Shown here piece after piece: positions 8,162 through 14,227 of a stretch of 64,000 bases of DNA (position 1 is the stretch's first letter; each line of letters opens with the position of its first letter). Below the pieces are notes generated by a model that worked only from the letters and a program-made list of their open reading frames with translations, was not told the DNA's origin and ran no database searches. This stretch comes from Erythrobacteraceae bacterium WH01K (GTDB lineage Bacteria; Pseudomonadota; Alphaproteobacteria; Sphingomonadales; Sphingomonadaceae): positions 248,001 to 312,000 of the forward strand of contig CP115966.1 of assembly GCA_027941995.1 (NCBI GenBank). The letters are read 5' to 3'. Both the position numbers and the translations under genes were made by a program.

Positions 8162-9328
8162 ATGTCATTCCTCAACCAGCTGGCCTCCGCTTTCAAAGGC
8201 GGGGGCGCGCCGCGCGTGCCTATTGCGCGCGGTCATATCTCGCCATGGGCGACCGCTTTCGATGGCGGGCCGGTGCGCCGCAATTTCGATTACCGCAGCG
8301 CGCTGCAGTCCTCCTTTGCCGAAAACCCGGTGGCCCAGCGGGCCGTGCGTATCGTGGCAGAGGGTGTCGGCAGCGCGCCGGTCAGGCAGGACGGGGGCAA
8401 GCCCGATCCGCAGCTGGCCGCGCTGGTATCCGCCCGCAGCGCCGGGCAGAGCCTCGTCGAGACGCTGGCCGCGCATCTCGTCCTGCACGGCAACGGCTAT
8501 GTCCAGATCCTGAAAGACGGCGCCGGCCGACCGGTCGAACTGTTCGCCCTGCGCCCCGACCGGATCACGGTCGTCCCCGGAGAGGACGGCTGGCCCCGCC
8601 GCTACGATTACCGGCTGGGCGAGCGGGTCGTCGGCCTGACGCCGGAAGACGAGGATGGCTGGCCCGACATCATCCACATCCGCAGCTTCCATCCCGGCGA
8701 CGACCATTACGGCGCCGGCTGCCTCGCCGCGGCAGAGCGGGCGGTCGCGATCCACAATGCGGCCAGCGAATGGAACCGGGCGCTGCTGGCCAATTCCGCC
8801 CGCCCCAGCGGCGCTCTGGTCCACGAGGCAGGCGAAGGGGCCAGCCTGACCAGCGAACAGTTCGACCGGTTGAAGGACGAATTGCAGCGCGCCTTTTCCG
8901 GCGAGAGCAATGTCGGGCGGCCCATGCTGCTCGACGGCGGGCTCAGCTGGCAATCGATGGCGATGAGCCCCGCGGAAATGGACTTCGCCGCGCTGAAAGC
9001 CGCCGCCGCGCGCGACATTGCGCTCGCCTTCGGCGTGCCGCCCATGCTGCTCGGCCTGCCGGGCGACAACACCTATGCCAATTACCGCGAGGCCAATCGC
9101 GCGCTCTGGCGGCTCAGCCTGCTGCCGCTGGCAGGCAAGATCCTGTCGGCCCTGTCGGAAGGGCTCGCCCCGTGGTTCCCCGGCGCCGCGCTGTCGGTCG
9201 ATCTCGATAATGTGCCCGCTCTGGCGGAGGACCGGGAGACACTGTGGGCCCGCGTCACCTCCGCCGACTTCCTGACCGACGGAGAAAAGCGCGCAATGCT
9301 GGGAATCGATGCAGGAGATACGCCATGA
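8162..9328 (+). CDS. GTA g3-type portal protein
   Basis: 388 aa HK97-type portal. Family features are FAENPVAQRAVRIVAEGV, LVLHGNGYVQIL, ALRPDRITVV, the clip/stem region EWNRALLANSARPSGALV, and GVPPMLLGLPGDNTYANYRE. Twelve copies would form the channel at one capsid vertex through which DNA enters. The ATG at 8162 follows CCCGGAGAACC. It overlaps the next gene by 4 bases (ATGA at 9325-9328). Confidence 0.92.
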   Translation: MSFLNQLASAFKGGGAPRVPIARGHISPWATAFDGGPVRRNFDYRSALQSSFAENPVAQRAVRIVAEGVGSAPVRQDGGKPDPQLAALVSARSAGQSLVETLAAHLVLHGNGYVQILKDGAGRPVELFALRPDRITVVPGEDGWPRRYDYRLGERVVGLTPEDEDGWPDIIHIRSFHPGDDHYGAGCLAAAERAVAIHNAASEWNRALLANSARPSGALVHEAGEGASLTSEQFDRLKDELQRAFSGESNVGRPMLLDGGLSWQSMAMSPAEMDFAALKAAAARDIALAFGVPPMLLGLPGDNTYANYREANRALWRLSLLPLAGKILSALSEGLAPWFPGAALSVDLDNVPALAEDRETLWARVTSADFLTDGEKRAMLGIDAGDTP

Positions 9329-9645
9329 GCCGCGCCTTCGACCGCGAGGACATGATCGCCCGCCTGATCGCGCAGGCCACGCACGAAGGCGGCGAACTCG
9401 TCACCCTGCGCGCCATCGTCGAGGAGGCGAGCGAGGCCGGAGCCGCCCGCGCGCTGGGCCGGATGGGCCTGGCGGACGACGGCGCGCAAGGCGACATCGA
9501 CGAATTGCGCGAACTGCTCTCTGCCTGGCGCGATGCCAAGGCCGGGGCGTGGAAGGCGGCGCTGGAATGGCTGGTGCGCGGCGTGTTCGCGCTGCTGCTG
9601 GTCGGCATCGCCGTGCGCCTCGGCGTGCCGGGGATGATCCGTTGA
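9325..9645 (+). CDS. GTA g3.5-position small membrane protein (DUF6127-like)
   Basis: 106 aa, in the position of RcGTA g3.5 between portal and protease. The helical, acidic body (EGGELVTLRAIVEEASEAGA) is followed by one hydrophobic segment near the C-terminus (GVFALLLVGIAVRLGV). It resembles the sphingomonad DUF6127 family as I remember it; function unknown. Both ends overlap neighbours (ATGA with the portal, TTGA with the protease), so it is part of the translationally coupled head module. Confidence 0.75.
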   Translation: MSRAFDREDMIARLIAQATHEGGELVTLRAIVEEASEAGAARALGRMGLADDGAQGDIDELRELLSAWRDAKAGAWKAALEWLVRGVFALLLVGIAVRLGVPGMIR

Positions 9646-10058
9646 GCGCGGGTAAGGGTAGCGGCCCGATCCGCTTCGCCGGCTATGCCGCATTGTTCGG
9701 CACGCCCGATGCGGCGCGCGATACGATCCATCCCGGCGCCTTCCGCCGCACGCTGGCCACGCGCAGCGAACCGTTGCCGCTGTACTGGCAGCATCGCCCG
9801 GACCAGCGCATCGGCTGGATCGAGCGGGCGGAAGAGGACGAGCGCGGCCTGCGCGTCGTCGCCCGGATCGACAATCCCGCCAGCCGGCCTGCCCATTTGC
9901 TCGCGAGCCGCGCGGTCGACGGGCTGAGCTTCGGGTACCGCGCCCGCGCCAGCCGCGACGATCCCGCCGGTCGCCAGCTCGACGACATCGACCTGTTCGA
10001 AGTCAGCCTGGTCACCCACCCCCTGCAGGACGGGGCCAGGGTTATTTTTGTTTCGTAA
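9642..10058 (+). CDS. GTA g4-type HK97-family prohead protease
   Basis: 138 aa serine protease of the assemblin/HK97 fold (U35), which matures the capsid by cutting the major capsid N-terminus. Visible features are FAGYAALFG, HPGAFRRTL (usual start of the core), LYWQHRPDQRIGW containing the catalytic-type His, VDGLSFGYRA containing the catalytic-type Ser, and FEVSLVTHPL. The TTG start at 9642 is set by the 4-base overlap with the preceding gene. The structured repeat region follows at once. Confidence 0.88.
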   Translation: MSAGKGSGPIRFAGYAALFGTPDAARDTIHPGAFRRTLATRSEPLPLYWQHRPDQRIGWIERAEEDERGLRVVARIDNPASRPAHLLASRAVDGLSFGYRARASRDDPAGRQLDDIDLFEVSLVTHPLQDGARVIFVS

Positions 10059-10064
10059 GTTTTT

Positions 10065-10123
10065 CGAACCCGCCTCCGCGGGTTCGTCCTCGGTGCTGTT
10101 TCGAGCCGTCCCGGCTCGAGCAC
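10065..10123 (+). other. Two strong hairpins between protease and capsid genes
   Basis: Hairpin 1: CGAACCCGC (10065-10073), loop CTCC, GCGGGTTCG (10078-10086). Hairpin 2: TCGAGCCG (10101-10108), 3-base loop, CGGCTCGA (10112-10119), with an outer GTGC/GCAC pair. They are followed by the 10123-10167 repeat unit, which forms a third hairpin. No T-runs follow the stems. They could act as processing or stability elements that give the capsid mRNA its own 5' end. Confidence 0.75.
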
Positions 10124-10167
10124 CTGCGGGCGGACGGTCGACCTTGCGGTCGGCTTCTTGCCGACCG
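10123..10167 (+). repeat. Palindromic repeat, upstream half (5' of the capsid gene)
   Basis: 45 bases that end in an 8-bp stem (CGGTCGGC, 5-base loop, GCCGACCG, 10147-10167). By hand alignment they match the minus strand of 32891-32847 at about 37 of 45 positions, with most loop bases changed and the stem conserved. The capsid ribosome site (AAGAAAGG) and start follow 50-60 bases later. Confidence 0.7.
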
Positions 10168-10230
10168 GGCCCCTCCGCCAATCCTTGCTTCACGCTCCTT
10201 CCCAACCCCCACGCCAAGAAAGGTCCCTTC

Positions 10231-11418
10231 ATGGACACCATATCTTCCAACATCTCCGCCATCGATACAGGCCCTGAAACCGATCCCGCAGTGCAGAGCT
10301 TCGACATTGCCGAGCGGCAGGACCGGACCGAAGCCGATGTCGCTGCGCTACGCAGTGATGTCGACGAGGTGAAGGCCCGCGTCGATCGCATCAGCCGCGC
10401 GGCAGCCCGTCCGGCCATCGCGCCCTCCCCAACGTCCGCATCCGGAGGCAGCATCGACACGCCCGAAGTTAAGGGCTTCGTCGACGGGTACCTGCGCCGC
10501 GGCTCGGTCACCGAGATCAAATCGCTCAATACGCAGGCGCCGGGCGATGGCGGCTACGCCGTGCCCCGGGTCATCGACGCGATGATCGCCCGCGAGCTGA
10601 AGGAAATCAGCCCGATCCGCGCCATCGCGCAGGTCGTCCAGACCGGCAGCGCTGGCTACCGCAAGCTCGTGTCCACCGGCGGCACGGCCAGCGGGTGGGT
10701 GTCGGAGACGGCCGGGCGCCCGGAAACCGACGCGCCGCAATTCGCGGAAATCTCGCCCCCGACGGGCGAGCTGTTCGCCAATCCGGCGGCCTCGCAGACC
10801 ATGCTCGACGATGCGGGCCTCGACCTAGAAAGCTGGCTGGCGAGCGAGATCGCCATGGAATTCGCCCGCGCGGAAGGCGCTGCCTTTGTCGGCGGGACGG
10901 GTGTCGACCAGCCGGAAGGGTTCCTGTCCGCGCCGTTCTCCACCCTGGGTGACGGGGCGCGCGCATTCGGGACGCTGCAATATGTCGGTAGCGGCGATGC
11001 AGCCGGTTTCGGCGTCAATCCCGATGCCAGGCTGATCGATCTCGTCCACACGATGAAAGCCGGGCACCGGCAGGGCGCGTGCTTCGTGATGAATTCGGCC
11101 ACGCTGGCAGAGGTGCGCAAGCTGAAGACCGCGGACGGCGCGTTCCTGTGGCAGCCCGGCCTGGTAGAGGGCCAGCCTGATCGCCTGCTGGGCTACAACG
11201 TGGTCGAGGCGGAAGACATGCCGGATATCGGCGCGGGCGAATTCCCCATCGCCTTCGGCAATTTCCGCGCAGGCTACCTGATCGCCGAACGCAGCGCGAC
11301 GCAAATCCTGCGCGATCCCTTCACCAACAAGCCTTTCGTCCACTTCTACGCGACGAAGCGCGTCGGCGGCCAGGTTCTCGACAGCAGCGCGATCAAAATG
11401 CTGCGTATCGAGGAGTAA
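10231..11418 (+). CDS. GTA g5-type major capsid protein (HK97 fold)
   Basis: 395 aa. The N-terminal delta domain is a predicted coiled coil (ERQDRTEADVAALRSDVDEV) that would be removed by the prohead protease. The mature body starts near GGSIDTPEVKGFVDGYLR and shows the HK97-family pattern: LNTQAPGDGGYAVPR, KLVSTGGTASGWVSE, PTGELFANPAASQTMLDDA, EFARAEGAAFVGGTG and a C-terminal INFPF-type core. The ATG at 10231 follows AAGAAAGG. Unlike other cluster genes it is not coupled to its neighbours: structured non-coding stretches of about 150-170 bases lie on both sides. Confidence 0.93.
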   Translation: MDTISSNISAIDTGPETDPAVQSFDIAERQDRTEADVAALRSDVDEVKARVDRISRAAARPAIAPSPTSASGGSIDTPEVKGFVDGYLRRGSVTEIKSLNTQAPGDGGYAVPRVIDAMIARELKEISPIRAIAQVVQTGSAGYRKLVSTGGTASGWVSETAGRPETDAPQFAEISPPTGELFANPAASQTMLDDAGLDLESWLASEIAMEFARAEGAAFVGGTGVDQPEGFLSAPFSTLGDGARAFGTLQYVGSGDAAGFGVNPDARLIDLVHTMKAGHRQGACFVMNSATLAEVRKLKTADGAFLWQPGLVEGQPDRLLGYNVVEAEDMPDIGAGEFPIAFGNFRAGYLIAERSATQILRDPFTNKPFVHFYATKRVGGQVLDSSAIKMLRIEE

Positions 11419-11486
11419 GGCCGAGGGCTGCTGCGGGCGCTCGGTCGGGCTCGGGACGGTTCGGGGCCGCAAGGCTCCGCAAGCAA

Positions 11487-11558
11487 GACTGCGCGCCCGC
11501 AGCGATGCTGCCTTCAGGTCGCATGATCCGAAGATTTCGCGCCCCGAACGGGGTGCGG
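11487..11558 (+). repeat. Palindromic repeat, downstream half (3' of the capsid gene)
   Basis: About 72 bases that align by hand with the minus strand of 32787-32717 (first 41 bases about 36 identical; last 22 bases about 18 identical). A long-range stem is possible with the region just after the capsid stop: GCTGCGGGCGC at 11430-11440 pairs with GCGCCCGCAGC at 11493-11503. CCCCGAACGGGG near its end forms another small hairpin. The next gene starts 13 bases later. Confidence 0.7.
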
Positions 11559-11570
11559 GGAGAAAACGAA

Positions 11571-12137
11571 ATGCAAAGAACCATCCTCGCGGGGCCCGAG
11601 CTGGGTTCCGCGCTTGCCGAGCTGCGCGGCTGGCTGGGCGTCACGCGCGATGCGGAAAACGCGCTGCTCTCCGGCCTGCTCGGCGCGTCTTGCGAGGCGT
11701 GCGAGGCATTTACCGGCATAGTCCCCTTGGCGCTGGAGTGCGAGAGCATCCTGCCCGTCGTGAAAAACTGGCAGGGTATCGCGGCGCAGCCGGTGCAGGC
11801 CGCGTTGGGCATGGAGGGGGTTCCGGCAGACGGGGCGCGGTTTGCCCTGGCGAGCGATGCCTGGGCGACCGAGCTGGGCGCGGACGGGACGGCCTGCGTC
11901 CGCGTCGTCCGGCCAGGCTCTGCCGGCAGGGTCGCCGTGCGCTATATCGCCGGTCTTGCGGCCGATTGGGAGAGCCTGCCCGCAGGCCTCAAGCACGGTA
12001 TCCTGCGCCTTGCCGCCCATCATTATCGCTCGCGCGGAAACGGGGCGGACGGCGAGGTTGCAGCCGCGCCTCGCGCTGCGCCGCCTGCTGCCATCGCCGC
12101 CCTGTGGCGGCCTTGGCGCATCATGCGGATCGCCTGA
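11571..12137 (+). CDS. GTA g6-type head-tail adaptor protein
   Basis: 188 aa. The N-terminal half (LAELRGWLGVTRDAENALLS, then CEAFTG) is the helical head of the phage gp6-like/HK97 gp6 adaptor family that docks on the portal ring. The C-terminal helix (LKHGILRLAAHHYR) is also family-like, followed by an Ala/Pro-rich tail. The ATG at 11571 follows GGGGAGAAAA; the open frame further upstream runs through the repeat and is not believed. It sits where g6 is in RcGTA. Confidence 0.82.
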   Translation: MQRTILAGPELGSALAELRGWLGVTRDAENALLSGLLGASCEACEAFTGIVPLALECESILPVVKNWQGIAAQPVQAALGMEGVPADGARFALASDAWATELGADGTACVRVVRPGSAGRVAVRYIAGLAADWESLPAGLKHGILRLAAHHYRSRGNGADGEVAAAPRAAPPAAIAALWRPWRIMRIA

Positions 12138-12142
12138 GCCGC

Positions 12143-12304
12143 GTGGCCATATTCGACACGCGCATCCGTCCGCCTGCCGCCGCGCTGACCCGCCGCCTGG
12201 CCGCCCGTGCCACGCGCATCGCTGTGGAGGCGACGTCTCGCCAGCGAACCCTCCCTGCCAGCCGCGCCGCAGATGCGCTCTGGCCCGACCTGTTCGAGGA
12301 CTGA
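12143..12304 (+). CDS. Tiny gene at the g7 (stopper) position
   Basis: 53 aa from a GTG start, rich in Arg and Ala (TRRLAARATRIAVEAT), ending LWPDLFED. It fills the gap between g6 (stop 12137) and g8 (start 12309) with 5- and 4-base spacers, the same packing as the real genes, so it is probably translated. RcGTA g7 makes a protein about twice as long; I see no convincing motif of that family. It could be a reduced stopper or an unrelated small protein. Confidence 0.5.
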   Translation: MAIFDTRIRPPAAALTRRLAARATRIAVEATSRQRTLPASRAADALWPDLFED

Positions 12305-12308
12305 TCCC

Positions 12309-12698
12309 ATGGAAACCCGCTTGCGCGCCGCGCTGCTCGAATGGCTGCGCGGCGATCCCGCCATCGCCGATGCCGTCAATGTCGTGGACGAGGCAGAAAC
12401 GACCCGCGCCGCGATACCGTGGCTGGCCCTGATCGCCAGCGCATCGACCGACTGGAGCAGCAAGACTCATGACGGGCGCGAAATCCGCGTCGCACTGGAA
12501 TTGCGGCACCGTGGCGATGTGCCCGGCGATGCCGCCGAAACTATCCAAGCGCTGGAGCGGCGGCTGGAGTCCCTGCCCGCCGCCCAGCCGCATTTCCGCA
12601 TCGTCTCCCGCCAATTCCTTCGCACCCGCCACGAACGACGCGCCCGGCATGAACGGGCTAGCCTCGTCGAATACCGCTTCCGCTGCCTTGCAGCCTGA
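12309..12698 (+). CDS. GTA g8-type tail terminator (DUF3168)
   Basis: 129 aa. DUF3168-type tail completion/terminator protein, which caps the tail tube and joins it to the head connector. Family features: an N-terminal helix (LRAALLEWLRGDPAIADAV), then IPWLALIASASTDWSSK, the REIRVALELRHRGD strand and a C-terminal RASLVEYRFRCL strand. The ATG at 12309 lies 4 bases after the preceding stop. Confidence 0.85.
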   Translation: METRLRAALLEWLRGDPAIADAVNVVDEAETTRAAIPWLALIASASTDWSSKTHDGREIRVALELRHRGDVPGDAAETIQALERRLESLPAAQPHFRIVSRQFLRTRHERRARHERASLVEYRFRCLAA

Positions 12699-12729
12699 CC
12701 CCCCAGAAAAACACGCAGAGGTTCCCTTC

Positions 12730-13137
12730 ATGACCGCACAGACAGGCTCCGCCTTCCTTCTCAAGATTTCGGACGGCGCGCAGCCGCCCGAATACCGCAC
12801 CGTCGCCGGGCTCAGGACCACGCAGATGTCGATCAATGGCGACACCGTGGTCGTCACGCACAAGGAATCGGGCGGCTGGCGCGATCTCCTGTCGGGTGCG
12901 GGCACGCGCTCCGTCAGCGTATCGGCGGCGGGCATCTTCCTGGGCTCCGCAGCCGAGGCGCAGATCCAGTCGCAGGCGCTGGCCGGTACGCTTGCCGATT
13001 ACGAGCTCAGTTTCGAGGACGGGACGCGGATGCGCGGGCGTTTCCTGGTCCAGCGACTGGACCATGCAGGCGATTTCAATGGAGAGCGCAATTACACGCT
13101 CCAGCTGGAAAGCTCCGGCCCGGTGCTGCCCTCCTGA
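12730..13137 (+). CDS. GTA g9-type major tail protein
   Basis: 135 aa tube protein. Typical features are TGSAFLLKISDG at the N-terminus, TVAGLRTTQMSINGDTVVVT, ESGGWRDLLSGAG and SVSVSAAGIFLG, matching the TP901-1-like major tail family used by RcGTA. Hexameric rings of it stack to make the tail tube. An AGAGG ribosome site precedes the ATG. Its stop (TGA) overlaps the start of the next gene (TGATG at 13135). Confidence 0.9.
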   Translation: MTAQTGSAFLLKISDGAQPPEYRTVAGLRTTQMSINGDTVVVTHKESGGWRDLLSGAGTRSVSVSAAGIFLGSAAEAQIQSQALAGTLADYELSFEDGTRMRGRFLVQRLDHAGDFNGERNYTLQLESSGPVLPS

Positions 13138-13442
13138 TGGCCAACGGCATGAGGGGCGAGGCCGAACTGGTCGTCGCCGGACGCACCTGCCTGCTGCGCC
13201 CGACCTTCACCGCGCTGGTCGCGGCGGAAGAGGAGCTGGGCCCGCTGTTCGCGCTTGTCGAGCGGGCAGGTAGCGGACAGCTCAAACTGGCGGAGATGGC
13301 CGCGCTGTTCTGGCACTGCCTCGCCAGGCCAGGTGCGCTCACCCGCGACGATGTGGGCGAGGCGGTGATGGATGCGGGACTTGCCGCCTGTGCGCGGCCG
13401 CTGCGCACCCTTCTGGGCGCAATCCTGCAAGGCTCTTCGTGA
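13137..13442 (+). CDS. GTA g10-type tail assembly chaperone (GTA_gp10)
   Basis: 101 aa. It begins GEAELVVAGRTCLLRPTFTA followed by LVAAEEELG, the usual gp10 core, and has LAEMAALFWHCL and DDVGEAVMDAGL. Tail assembly chaperones coat the tape measure while the tail tube polymerises. It overlaps both neighbours (TGATG with g9; the GTG start of g10.1 lies inside its 3' end), a sign of coupled translation. Confidence 0.85.
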   Translation: MANGMRGEAELVVAGRTCLLRPTFTALVAAEEELGPLFALVERAGSGQLKLAEMAALFWHCLARPGALTRDDVGEAVMDAGLAACARPLRTLLGAILQGSS

Positions 13443-13648
13443 AAACGCCCGGCAAGGCGAGCTTCGCGGCTGGCGTGCCGGTCCTGGCCGGAATTGCCTC
13501 ACGGCACCTTGGATGGAGCCCGCCCGTCTTCTGGGCCGCGACTCCGCCGGAACTGGCGCTGAGCCTGACCGACCCGTCAGCACCGCGAGCAAATCTGCTG
13601 GCCCGCGCCGATCTCGAAAGAATGATGGAGCACGACGCCGATGGATGA
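13439..13648 (+). CDS. Second tail assembly chaperone, small (phage_TAC-like)
   Basis: 69 aa from a GTG start in a 4-base overlap (GTGA) with g10. It contains HLGWSPPVFWAATPPELALS and a C-terminal LARADLERMMEHD, the short TAC pattern found between g10 and the tape measure in RcGTA-like clusters. In many tailed phages the second chaperone product is made by frameshift; here it is a separate coupled gene. It overlaps the tape measure start by 8 bases. Confidence 0.75.
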   Translation: MKTPGKASFAAGVPVLAGIASRHLGWSPPVFWAATPPELALSLTDPSAPRANLLARADLERMMEHDADG

Positions 13649-14225
13649 TTCCGTAGAAGAAATGCTGGTCGAGATACGGGCCGGCACGCAGGGCTTCCGG
13701 ACCGATATCGCACAGATGCGAAGCAGTTTCGATGCCACGCTGGTCGATGGATTCGAGAAAGCCGGCAGCGTGCTGGAGCGCGGCCTGATGGGCGCGCTGC
13801 GCAAGGGCAGTATCGGTTTCGACGACCTGAAACGCACTGCCAGCGCCGCGCTGGACCAGATCGCTGCCCAAGCGCTGGGACTGGGCCTCGACCGGGTGTT
13901 CGCAGGCGCCGGTTCCCGCGGAAACGGTGCGGGATTGTCCGGCCTGCTCGGCGGGACGCTGGGTGCCCTGCTTGGCCTGCCCGGGCGCGCCACCGGCGGG
14001 CCTGTCGCGCCCGGGCGCGGCTATGTCGTGGGCGAGCGCGGGCCGGAACTCTTCGTGCCGACCAGCGCCGGACGGGTCGAACCCACCGGCGGGCATGGCG
14101 GCGCGCGGCAGGTGAACGTGGTCATCCGGCTACACGGCGACAAGGGCGCGACATCGCCCGCCGCCATGCAGCGTTCCAGCCGCCAGGTCGCAAGCGCGCT
14201 TCGCCGCGCGATCAGGGAGAACTAG
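13641..14225 (+). CDS. GTA g11-type tape measure protein (short)
   Basis: 194 aa. The N-terminal EMLVEIRAGTQGFRTDIAQM helical region and the C-terminal segment ATGGPVAPGRGYVVGERGPE followed by LFVPTSAGRV are diagnostic of GTA/phage tape measure ends. Length sets tail length, and this is short like RcGTA g11, so a short siphovirus-type tail is expected. Intact, with ATG at 13641; its stop is 2 bases before the next start. Confidence 0.85.
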   Translation: MDDSVEEMLVEIRAGTQGFRTDIAQMRSSFDATLVDGFEKAGSVLERGLMGALRKGSIGFDDLKRTASAALDQIAAQALGLGLDRVFAGAGSRGNGAGLSGLLGGTLGALLGLPGRATGGPVAPGRGYVVGERGPELFVPTSAGRVEPTGGHGGARQVNVVIRLHGDKGATSPAAMQRSSRQVASALRRAIREN

Positions 14226-14227
14226 GG

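Noticed and set aside
10048-10230. N-terminal extension of the capsid frame through the hairpin region
   Set aside because: The frame is open but the segment lies over the repeat; AAGAAAGG and the ATG at 10231 give the expected N-terminus.
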